Shown here in pieces: positions 11,949-22,640 of a stretch of 64,000 bases of DNA. Position numbers and translations under genes: made by a program. The stretch is taken from NCBI GenBank assembly GCA_038502055.1, contig JAXRKN010000043.1:3162001-3226000 (forward strand), given 5' to 3'. The notes under the pieces are model-generated. The model saw only the letters and a program-made list of their open reading frames with translations. It did not search any database and was not told the DNA's origin. This stretch comes from Tanytarsus gracilentus. Its lineage: Eukaryota > Arthropoda > Insecta > Diptera > Chironomidae. The number at the start of each line of letters is the position of its first letter. The stretch's first letter is position 1.

Positions 11949-12054
11949 CGAGGGATGAAAGTTTTGCATTAAATAATTTAATTTTAATTTTAAGAAAAAT
12001 TTAAAAATTTCGTAAAATATTTTTTGAACTTAAAAATCAAGTTTCAACCCCTCG
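11949..12054. repeat. Short inverted-repeat element, CGAGGGATGAAA family
   Basis: CGAGGGATGAAAGTTTT at the left end faces AAGTTTCAACCCCTCG at the right end, 106 bp apart with a very AT-rich core. The same end motif recurs elsewhere in the window. No clear target-site duplication is seen. Confidence 0.5.
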
Positions 12055-12185
12055 CAAGTACTCTACAGCATTGCGAAGAAGAAAAATAATGAAAAGGAGC
12101 AGTTGCAGTCGCATCATCACCATAGGGAGTTTTCTCGAGTGCTCATAAGCACAAACAGAAAGTTTCTTATGGGAACCGCACACAT

Positions 12186-12194
12186 GAATAACAT
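12186..12194. repeat. Target-site duplication, left of fold-back element
   Basis: GAATAACAT, repeated directly at 13297-13305. A tenth base (G) is also shared but reads as the first base of the element on the left. Confidence 0.8.
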
Positions 12195-13296
12195 GGGACT
12201 CGGTCATGGAGCCTACAGAATTTTCTGTAGAATTTCTATAGAATTTTCTACAGAAATTCTATGGGATTCTATAGAAAATTCTGTAGAAATTCTACAGAAA
12301 GTTCGCAGAATTTTTTTCTACAGAATTTTCTACAGAGCATTTTCTGTAGAAAATTTTACAGAAAAAAATTCTATGGGTTTTTCTGTAGAAAGTTCTATAG
12401 AAAATTCTGTAGAAATTTATCTCATAGAAAATTCTACAGAATTAATTCCACTGAAAATTATAAACAATTTTTTTTCTGTAGAATTTTCTACAGAATATTT
12501 TTTCATTTTTTTGAGCATGGACTTAAAAACAAGCAAGATTTTTGAACACATTAAAATTTTGGTTGTTTACTCACTTTTCCCTTCTACCAAAAATTCAAAT
12601 TAATTCCCCGATTCCCACCCATTTTTCCCTTCTACCAAAAATGCTCAAAAGCTCGTTTAGCGATTTTAAAATTCAAGAAGTTTACACCAATTAAAACGGG
12701 AGTTTAAATTTTTCTTAACAAACAAAAATTAATAAAAAGTTTAAGTGAATTATTTGGAGAAGCACAACACAAATAATATGCTTTCAAATTTTAAATTGTT
12801 TAGATTTAAAAGAAAAACTCATAAATTTTCACAATTTTTAAAAAATCAACTAGCACACCCTAATTTTTTTGCTTTGGATTCACTTAAACTACCAAAATCA
12901 GCTAAAAAGGTAGAAGAAGCATCGCTTTACAAACACAACTTTTACCCAAAAATCTTGCTTGTTTTTAAGTCCATGCTCAAAAAAATGAAAAAATATTCTG
13001 TAGAAAATTCTACAGAAAAAAATTGTTTATAATTTTCAGATGGAATTAATTCTGTAGAATTTTCTATGAGATAAATTTCTACAGAATTTTCTATAGAACT
13101 TTCTACAGAAAAACCCATAGAATTTTTTTCTGTAAAATTTTCTACAGAAAATGCTCTGTAGAAAATTCTGTAGAAAAAAATTCTGCGAACTTTCTGTAGA
13201 ATTTCTACAGAATTTTCTATAGAATCCCATAGAATTTCTGTAGAAAATTCTATAGAAATTCTACAGAAAATTCTGTAGGTTCCATGACCGACACCC
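12195..13296. mobile_element. Fold-back transposable element with 350-bp inverted arms and 9-bp target duplication
   Basis: Two nearly identical inverted arms, 12195-12544 and 12947-13296 (350 bp each), flank a ~400-bp AT-rich middle. The outer tips are GGGACTCGGTCATGGA and, read inward from the right, GGGTGTCGGTCATGGA. The 9-mer GAATAACAT lies directly outside both ends (12186-12194 and 13297-13305), a target-site duplication. The arms consist of many copies of a palindromic word, TTCTGTAGAA/TTCTACAGAA. Long arms made of short subrepeats plus a 9-bp duplication are the hallmarks of Drosophila FB-type fold-back elements; Mutator-like elements also make 9-bp duplications. The middle contains a 50-bp-spaced direct repeat (CCCTTCTACCAAAAAT, near 12579 and 12629) and no transposase, so the copy is non-autonomous. 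The arms differ by only a few bases, suggesting a recent insertion or arm homogenisation. Confidence 0.88.
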
Positions 13297-13305
13297 GAAT
13301 AACAT
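13297..13305. repeat. Target-site duplication, right of fold-back element
   Basis: GAATAACAT, identical to the 9-mer at 12186-12194. Confidence 0.8.
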
Positions 13306-16300
13306 GCATTAAACAATTAAATGTTTATTAAAGAACATGCTCGAAATGATGTTTAATGAAAATAATGCCAAGTGCTGCTACAAAAACGGAAGTTGAGCAC
13401 ATAACATAGTTGCTGTCATTTGTGTGTCTTTTTCAATAAATTAAGCATACAATGTGCAAGGAAGTGTTGTGTTTGTGAAATATGTGCACTCTCTCGACTT
13501 AAAACCCTGAAGATGCCACTCGGCAGTGAGTGAGAGAGAGAGATGAAATTAGGAAATGCACGATGATAATGCACCATTGAGATATGAGAGGGAATTTGAA
13601 AGCGAGAAAATACAAACATGGAAATTGTTAACACTTTACTTATCTCATGACGACGGATCGGAATGCTGCTACATTTAACAATTGAGTGCTAAATTTTGTA
13701 AGATGCAAAAGGAGGTAGTTAAGGTTAAATTTACTTTAACGTGCCAAAAAACGAGTACGTAAAGCAAAATTTATTAAGGAATTTTAGGAATCGAACCTTA
13801 AATTTTTATAATTAGAAAATATTTTTTTCATGTCTTTTTTATCTTCGAAAAAAATTTAAAATTTTCCTTGATTTTTAACAAATGCATTTAAATGTTAAAT
13901 TATTAGCATGCCATGAGGAAACTAGTAAAGAGAATTTTAAAATTTCTAATGCATTTTTTCAATCCACAATATAATAAAAATTTATTCATTATGAATTAAA
14001 ATATCTCAAATTAAAAGCAATTTTCATGCCAAATGCCTTCGCTCACCATCTCCAGCAATAATCCAGCATAATTTCACAAAATATGCAAATAATTTTCATT
14101 CAACTTTTTTCCATGTTTGCTATGAAGAAAATGCAAAAGGAAAGGCGGAAAAATATCTCAAGTGCAGAGAGAGTCAGAACTTGGGGAGTGATGAGGTTTA
14201 AGGAGTGAGAAATTGGAGAAAATCTAAGCACATCTAACTGCAGCAACAGCAGCATGCTTATAAAAAAGTTTAAATAACTTGCTGAAGTATGAAGCAGAAA
14301 TTTTCTTATTCAAGAGAGAAAAGAATTATGATTATTGCTGTGAGTCGAGAGAAGTTGAGAAGCAGCAGCATTTTTCTGAAACTAAAAAATTGTTAGTATC
14401 GAGAGAGTTTCAGTGAAAATGCCGAAGGAGGTATTTAAAAGCTATTGACGGAGAGTGCTTAAAAAGCTCTCCATTAAGAGATTGATGTATAGGAAAAAGT
14501 TTAAAGTGGTTTCGAAACAGATTAGATTTTTTAAAAAAAAATCTAATTTTAATTTTCCATGCTCCAAAACTCCCTCACTCAACCGTCAATTTCTAATATT
14601 TTTCTTTCAAGCATTCTCAAGAATTTTATGATAGCTCATCTCAAACTAGACGAGCAGAAGAATTCTCATTTCATGTTATGGCAAAAAAAGGCACAACAAA
14701 GAAGAAATAAAATTATGAAGGAAGAACCTCAATTTTGCCTTTCTCTTTGTGGACTTTTCTGTAATATTCTCTTTTTTCTCTAAATTAGATTTTATCGCAA
14801 ATTTTTTCCTTGTGTGCCAAAGAGAACAAAGAAAGAGAAAATTTAATAATTTTTCAAAGAAATTTTGCGGTTAGAAAATTTAATTCAAAAACTCAGTCTT
14901 AAAAAATTTAACACGAAAAACCTCAAAAACATTCCCAACAATGACATTTTATCTCTTAGCTGATGAGACGCTGAGTGAATCAATTAAATTTTACGATGAA
15001 CATTACAATTGTGCGCAGTGTGCCTTCCGAGAGAATCCTCTTTAGACTTTTCCCATCCTTAACTAGAAATTAGATATTATTACGGCATGAGCGACTTCAC
15101 TCTCGAGAGGCAATAACAAGCTTTAATCAGAGTTAAAATTAAACGAAGCACGAGAACGAGCAAAAAATAAAAAATAATATTGTTAAAAAAATTCCGGATC
15201 CCCTTTTTCAATTTAACAACGGCAAAATGGGTTTTAATGATAAATCCTTGAAACGTACTTTTATCATTTTCTAAAGAGAAGCACTTTTAACTGTGGATAA
15301 GAATATGGCGAATGGTGTCGGACAATTTATTGGGGAAATTATAAAAATTAAATAGAGAGAAATTTTTTTTTGTCACTCACGTTCCTTCAAAAGCATTTTA
15401 AATCTATTACAAAAAAGTCTTAAAAGAGATTGTGTTAAAAAAATTGAGGATCCACATCATCATTTCAACCATGAAATAATGGCATCAATGGCGAGTGAAG
15501 TGGGAATTTTTCGTGTGCAGCAATGTCATAAGATTTCTCTCGAAATAAAAATCTCTTCCTAATCCTCTCTGCTAGATTTATCCTCCACATAATTCGGAAA
15601 AGCTGGCTGTCACACAAAAAAAGAGTATCCTCTTCTTCTAGGTGTGTGTTTGTGGTGGTGCCTCAAGTCTCATCTGCACCCACTCGAGTGAGTTAGAGAA
15701 TTTTTCTATTATCCCCTAATGTGCTTCATTTAGAGCTTAAAATCCTCTTCATAATGGACATTCCGAACATTGTGTGACACTCATCTCATCTCCACTTTTG
15801 AGCTTTGTGGCATGTGTGAAGGACTTTTTTTTCATTCCGAGTGTTTTCAGAAAAATTTCAATTATTATGAACAATGCCGCAAACTATCACAATGGTTCAA
15901 CCGCCATCAACCAATTCAGTCATGAGAGTTTAACATTTTTTTGACTTTATGAATTTTTTAACCGATAAAAAAATTGAAAGTCTCGAACAATTTTTCGCTA
16001 CAAAAATCAATTGCCACAAGAATTTATTTTTCATTGAAGGTCAAATCCAATAATTCACTTTTGATATCAAAAACACCACCATTCGCTCGTTGAAAAATGC
16101 GTACCGCAATAAAAAATTTAATAGGATAGAGCGCATATCGGTAAGTAGGTCGCCTCTTCTCCACCAGCATCAACACTTTATTAGTAAAATTGCTAGAGAA
16201 ACGATAAATTCTAGATCGAAATCCCTTTCATCACGCATACACACATCATTTGAAAATAGGGCAAAAGGGATCCATCGAAAGTTTTTTATTTCCTCTCGAA

Positions 16301-16370
16301 AATCCTCACGGGAAATTTTTTCATTGCCATATCAAGAAGAAGGAAATGCGTGTGGGAAATGTGTGAAGGT
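13306..16370. other. Gene-free AT-rich DNA
   Basis: No exon supported. It contains GAGA tracts near 13526-13541 and 14165, CAG-type repeats near 14220-14255 and 14362, and one B-box-like motif (13787-13797, listed separately). The short open frames here show no family similarity or splice context. Confidence 0.4.
13787..13797 (-). repeat. B-box-like motif GGTTCGATTCC
   Basis: First of six copies of GGTTCGA(A/T)TC(C/T) in the window. The motif equals the tRNA T-loop/B-box consensus, but there is no A box or clover-leaf nearby. Confidence 0.45.
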
Positions 16371-16481
16371 CAAGGGATGATTTTTTAAAGTATTTTGTAA
16401 ATTTTAAAGATTTAAATTGTTTTTAAGGTTTTTAATTTTTATAAATTTTTAAAAATTAATTTTTTAAGTTTCCATCTTATG
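16371..16481. repeat. Possible CAAGGGATGA-family inverted repeat
   Basis: CAAGGGATGATTT at the left and TTTCCATCTTATG at the right bracket a ~90-bp, almost pure A/T core. The pairing of the two ends is imperfect. Confidence 0.3.
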
Positions 16482-17241
16482 TCATCAAAATAAAATTGCG
16501 TGTTTTCTCAATTTATATATCGATAAATTTTAACCATATAAAAATCCTTTTTTGCCGTGTTCGCGTTCTAGAAATGATTCTTCCTGTTTCCTGATTCGAA
16601 AGTGATGTTTGAATGACGAACGATGGAAAATATTTCATGTCTGAGCTCGTTCAGTCCCAAGTGTGAGGTACAATACATAAAAATTTCATATCTGCGGTTT
16701 GTGTAAAGAATCCGGAAGTGGTTTTTGGCACATTTCATAACATTTTCTTGATTAAATGGTTGGGAGGGGCAGAAGCTTTCGCTTTCATGCCATGAGACCT
16801 TGCTAAACATAACCGAGAAAGGAGAAAATTAAAAAGTCATGAGCCAAACCCCAAAAAAAAATATTTTTTCATGACCCAAATATTTTTTGTTTATTAAATT
16901 TTAAAACCACATTCATAAATTTCGACGTAAATCTTTGGTGACATCAATTTGTAAATGTGATAATGTCCATAAAAACTCCTCTCGGTCATAATAATTCATG
17001 CAATGTCTTTTAATTGCATATTAAGTGCTCACAATTTGCCACTCTTTAATCGCCTTTTTGCCATCATCGGAGATTGTGTTTGCTCTGTAAATTATGATCA
17101 AACATGCCACCTCATATCGTACACACCAGAAGCGTACTCATAAAATTATAGATTGCAAAGACGTAAAAAAAGGCTCACGATGTGTTTGTTGACCATATAA
17201 TGAATATCCACTTTGAGTGGCGTTGAGTCGTTAATTAATTT

Positions 17242-17291
17242 CAAGGGATGAAAATTAGTCGCTTTTATATCCAAAATTTGACCATTCCTTG
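17242..17291. repeat. Short CAAGGGATGAAAA inverted repeat
   Basis: CAAGGGATGAAAATT faces AAATTTGACCATTCCTTG, 50 bp in total. Same end motif as the other copies, but shorter. Confidence 0.35.
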
Positions 17292-17751
17292 CAACCTTTT
17301 TTCTGCACGTTATTAAAACACCCAAAAATGAGCGTAAAAGGATTTTTTATATGATTTTAGCTCAAGACCTTGAAAAATATATCAACAACAGGTTTTAGAG
17401 CCAAAAAATCATAAGGAAGGATTTTGATGAGTCAACATTAAAGCAATTGCATAATTAAAAGAAAAGTCTGCTGACTTAGGACTACTCGTCGGGTCATTTT
17501 AATGGAGGATGGAATTTTGGAAAATTTATAGCCGCCAGCAACATAAATTAATTTTTGGACATAAATCCTTCACTGTATGTGTGCAATGAAAAATTCCGAA
17601 AGGATAATTAAATTAAAATATGTCTTCTGTGCATAACTGTCGACTTCATTTTCCGAAACACACGCCATGATACTCCTTGAAAAGTCGCAGCCTGAAGTGG
17701 GAGACAAATTTTCATCGAGAATGCACATTCTTTACCAAAACGAAATTTATT

Positions 17752-18254
17752 CCCTGGTAGAACAATAGTTAAATTAAAAATATTTTGTTTATTTTTTTTT
17801 TTTTTTTTTTTTTTTTTACTAAATTTTTGAACTTAGGTGAGTTCATTGAAATTGATGATGAATTTAAGTTAGTAAATTGAACTCGATTTAATTAAGTTTG
17901 TATTGATTGTTACTAAAATTGTTATTATTTTTTTATTAATGATATTTAATTAAAATTGAATTTGGGTTTTGATCTTGAATTTTATTAATGTTGTACTTAA
18001 AAAATTTTGGATTTTTTTAATTTTTTGAATGTTTGTAAAGATAAGACAAAATATTTTTATATGAATTTATTTAAAAACTTCAACTGTTTGATTAAGGATT
18101 GCGATTTGGTTGTTTATTTCTCTTTATTTCTTATTCTTTTTACCACTTTGAAGGGATCATTATTCTACTTTTTGTTACTTGGTTTTTCCTTTTTTATTCC
18201 CTGATTCCTTCGAACTCAAATAACACCCAAATTTGAACTCGTGTTCTACCAGGG
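17752..18254. mobile_element. 503-bp element with CCCTGGTAGAACA terminal inverted repeats
   Basis: CCCTGGTAGAACA at 17752 is matched by TGTTCTACCAGGG ending at 18254, with weaker pairing continuing inward (GTTCAAATTT versus GTTAAATT). The interior has a 26-T run (17792-17817) and no transposase. The ends begin CCC/GGG as in piggyBac-type elements, but the flanks (TATT and AATT) are not a clean TTAA duplication, so the superfamily is unresolved. Confidence 0.6.
17792..17817. repeat. Poly-T tract (26 T)
   Basis: Uninterrupted run of 26 T inside the 503-bp inverted-repeat element. Confidence 0.95.
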
Positions 18255-20628
18255 AATTGTCTCGCTCGCTTATAATTTGTAGTTTTAATATTGTAGAAGG
18301 ACAATTTTGCTGGTGGATATAAAACACTTTACGTATAAAAGACAACAACGTTGTGAGCTCACATAAAACTCGGCACTGCTGTGAAAATTTTTGAAAACAA
18401 TGTGTGGAAGTTTATTGCGATGTGAGAAGAATAAAATTGCATAATTTTTAAACGTTTTTAATGAATTTAAATTATTTATTTAACCGTAAATTTTATAACA
18501 TATCAAAAAAATTAAATTTAACGTTTTTGAAAAAATTAAAAATATTTTTTCCGTTAAATTTTCAATTTCACTCAGTACATCACAAAAAGTCCATTCCTCA
18601 TGTCACTCTACACGATTTTGTGTGTTAGATAATCGGTATATAAATTAAAAACTTACTGAATCCTCTCGAACATCAAAAACGCCATTTTGAGATTGTGCAT
18701 GTTCGCTCTTGTGCCATGCACACATCCAACTTAACTATCAGAGAACAATCGAAAACAAAAAAGTGGTAAATTTTAAATAAACCGAGAGCAGTTTCTGCAG
18801 TCAACTCTTGAAATATGAGACTTTTAATCTAAACGATGTTTTGCTACTGCATGTGCTCAGTTCTGTCACATGGATGATGATCTGACTACTCCATAATTTT
18901 TGCATGCGATATGTCATGGCTTTTGATAAATTTCTGCGTGATTTACTTGACCTAGTTTGAGTTTATTGCAGATTTATGGACGAATGAGACTTTTAACGGA
19001 TTTATGAGTTAAAATAATTTTATGAAATAAATTTTACGAAAAAATCTTTGAGTCCAAAATTTCCCACACAGAAAAAGACTAGCAACCGTGACCATGACAA
19101 TAAATCAGAAAATCCCTCCTTGATTGAAATTAATTTCAAATTTTCATCTCAAGAGCAGCAGAAAATTTAAATTAAATTAAAGTGAAGACGATCTTGAGAC
19201 GAAATTACATTTTTGCGTAGTCACAAAGGAAAGTGAAGCAACGAACATAATGGCACAGCAGGGATCTTCTCACTTTTAACATTTTAATTTTCCCTCACAA
19301 AGCGTTTACAATAAAAATGCAATAGACAGACTCGAAAAAAAGAGCGAGAGGATATTTTTCCAATGATTAACTTCGAATAGAGCATCAATTATGATTATTG
19401 CTATTGAATTGAAATTGTGTGTGATTTTGTGTGTGTACGGTTTCACCCTTGAGAGGGGTCGCAAGACTCACTCGAGTGGTTATAATGAACTTGTAAAAGC
19501 CATTATAGATTCACAATAAATTACACTCGAAACTCACCAACGTTAATAAAAATCTCATAAACATAAATTTTTCACCTTTCAGACATTTTCCATTAAAAAG
19601 TTTTTAGTCATTATTTTAAATAATTTTTCGAGTGCATTCCCTCACACCATCGTCATAATTTTTAATTAAAGTTCATGCAAATTCGAATAATGCATGACGT
19701 AATGAATTGAAAATCGATGATTATGGCTACGGGGCTTGTTTAGAGTGCACTTCATAGCTCATATTTCGCCCATAGTTATGGCAAATTGAAAAATAAAAGA
19801 GAGAACAGAGAAAAAGGGAAATTTTAAATTTATTCTTAATTTTTTGTATGTCAGTAAGGCTCTTATTGAAATTTTTCAGGTAGCACAATGAAAGAGAAAG
19901 ATTTTATTTATTATAAAAAATTTGTTCTTAATTTTTTTGTAATAAATAAATTTAAAATTTATAAACTCAATCTCACTTCAGTTTTGAGCACTCCCATGTG
20001 TGCATTTATTATTTTTTATTCATCCCTACCCAGGTGATAAATTAGCCAAAGGGGTTGCACACAATAAAACATTCATAATACACACTAACTCTCACTTTAC
20101 TACGTCTGAAATTTACTCTATGAATGAGAAACAATTGCGAGAGCAAATCTCGTTAAACATTTTTTTTGCCGTGCTCAAATGGAGAACAATGGAGGTAACA
20201 ATAAAAAGGTAAACGAGGCGAATGAGTTTAATGTGGAGAGAGTTGCAAACTACAAATATCGCAATATTGTTGGTGAGCTTATTTTAAGGGGTGAGTTGGT
20301 TATTTTTGATTATGTTTGTTTAGCTCAGCATCAACCTGAAATAAATCAGAAAAACTAAATGAATTCAAATGATTGTCTGCAAGCCACATTTGAGTTGTTG
20401 CTTTTATGTTTCTATATGCTCGGGCTTCGAATGACTGGGAAATTTCCCCAGCCGACCACATTTGAGAGAGAGAGAGAGTTCAAAGTTTTAATTAACAAAT
20501 CTCTGCCATTGTTGCTGCTTTCCACTGATTTTAGCTTCAAATCTTTAATCAAGGAGTGAAAATTTTTAGGTTAAAAAATTAGGATAAAAAATATGAAATT
20601 TTCTCAAACTTAACTATCATCAGTTTTA

Positions 20629-20640
20629 AGATTCGAACCT
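20629..20640 (-). repeat. B-box-like motif AGGTTCGAATCT
   Basis: One base off GGTTCGAATCC. Flanks are AT-rich and there is no tRNA fold. Confidence 0.4.
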
Positions 20641-21510
20641 AATTTTTAGGAAATCTCTCAATGAGTAATTAATTTTAATTTTATTTCCCTTGATTTTTTT
20701 TCATTTTCAACAAATAAAAATTAATTAAACTGCTTTGAATTCTTTATTTATTAATTTTCCTTCATTCCGATTTATTTAATTCTCAACCCAACTGAAAAAT
20801 AAAAATTCTAAAAGTTGTAAATTGAAATAATTTTTAACGTGCTGAAGATTGAAGAAAAACCGCAAGAATAGATTTGTTGAAACAAGTTAGTGACTGACTC
20901 TGCCACCCGGTGTTGGAAATTTTGAGTTAAAACCACAATAAATCTTTGTTGGGAATTTTGGGTCTTTTTTGGCTTTTCAAGAGGGCCCTCGAGGGTTAAG
21001 AAATAGTTTTGTAAAGGTGCGAATGATTAATTTAATTTAAAAGAAATGATTCGAGAATTAATTTTGATTTGATTCGAGTTGAGATTTTTTTCCAAGAAAT
21101 TTTGTCAAATTTTCTAACTTTTAAATTGAACCAAAAAATCCATCAAGCTTGAAAGCAACAATTTTTTGCACACGCAAACATTTTTTCTTCTCGTTTAATT
21201 CACAAAGGAATTTTTTCAGAATTCTTTTTGAAAAAATTTCAATCACAACTCTTGTGCACAATTGTGGTGAAAGTTTTTTTCTGTCCATCCAGATTATTTT
21301 TGTCATGGCTCGATTTCGCTTTAGAATTTTTATATGCTTTTTACAGTCATGGAAAATGGTTCTTTTGTTTGAGAGAAAAATCTATAGTGAGTGAATCTGA
21401 ATCTGAGTGAATTCTATAGCATGGATAGTGAAAATGAGAACAAAAAGTGCTCAGACTTGAATTTTAAAAACTTTAAAATAATAAACAAAATAATTTAAAA
21501 ATTTCTAAAA

Positions 21511-21521
21511 GGTTCGATTCC
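21511..21521 (+). repeat. B-box-like motif GGTTCGATTCC
   Basis: Followed by TTAAAAATTT, similar to the downstream context of the other copies. Confidence 0.45.
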
Positions 21522-22415
21522 TTAAAAATTTAATTTGATAATTTTTGTTTACTCTTGGATATTTTTTTTAATTGACGATTTTACCTTCACAGTCTGGAAA
21601 AAAGTAATAAAAAGTTTAATTTCCACTTCGAAATGCGAAATTTTTTTCTGAACGATAAAAAAAGCTGGAAAATTTGTTTTTCACAAAAAGAGAAAAAAGT
21701 TTTTCCTCACACGAAGAAAATAAAATAAATAGGAAAATATGTAGATTTTTCTCCATGATATTTTTCTTCTCTCTGTGTGAAAGTTGTGCTGATTATGTTT
21801 TCTTTCGTTTCCCTTTCTCGCAAAAAAGAAGCTTGCGGTTTTTCCGCATTCAGTTCATACAAAACTTTTCTTCCATCCGTTTTTTATGCAATTTTATATT
21901 CCATTTTTGCGGTTGTGTTGCAACTAAGTGCGCACGGTTTGAAAGGAGTAAAAACTTCTTCTCGCATATCTCGGGAATTCTTTAAGAGAAAAAAATTCAT
22001 TTATTGCCATCAACTCAAGTCAACTTGGTATGCAATATAGAAAACTTTCTAAGCAATTTGATACAATCTCGCATGAAATGCAATATAGCTCTGAGAAATG
22101 TAAAAACTTTTTTTATGTGACACGATATTCACGATGTTTCAAGAATAGAAAAAAAATTAGATCAACAGTTTGTTGTTGCATGCAAAAAATGATTTTTCTC
22201 ATTCTTCGTACATTGGCTTGTTGCAAGTTGATTAAAGCTTTCTTACACATGCAATGCTCTTATTGTGATTCATTTTAATGATGTGAAAATTATTTTAGTT
22301 GAAAATTAACTTAATTATAGTTTAAAAAGAAAATAACTTGTCATCGCTAATGAAAAATATTATTTTACCCTGTTGGCACAAATTTAGAAAAAAATTAAGA
22401 AAAAAATCAAATTTT

Positions 22416-22640
22416 TGAAGCTTTTAAAGTTTTTTGAATTTTCAAAGCTCTCAATAATTTTAAAGTTTTCAAAACTTTTAAATTTTTGAAGCTTTCAATT
22501 ATTTTCGAATTAAAAAATTTTAATGATTGAAAGTTTTTTAAAGTTAAAGAAGCTTTTAATCATAGAAAGCTTTTTAAAGTTTAAGAATTTTAAAATTAAT
22601 GAATAATTTAAATTAACTTTTGTTTATTTTTGAGCATGAA
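22416..22640. repeat. Degenerate AAGCTTTTAAAGTTTTT repeat block
   Basis: Repeated variants of AAGCTTTTAAAG, AAGCTTTCAA and GAAAGCTTTTTAAAG in both orientations. It could fold extensively; no coding potential. Confidence 0.5.

Noticed and set aside
12103..12603. 166-codon open frame (and its mirror on the minus strand at 12942-13316)
   Set aside because: It is only the translation of the TTCTGTAGAA repeat arms of the fold-back element; the same peptide appears on the opposite strand from the other arm.
20000..20212. Short open frames around 20.0-22.3 kb
   Set aside because: Residue make-up is that of translated AT-rich DNA, with no domain, no splice context and no consistent frame between neighbours.
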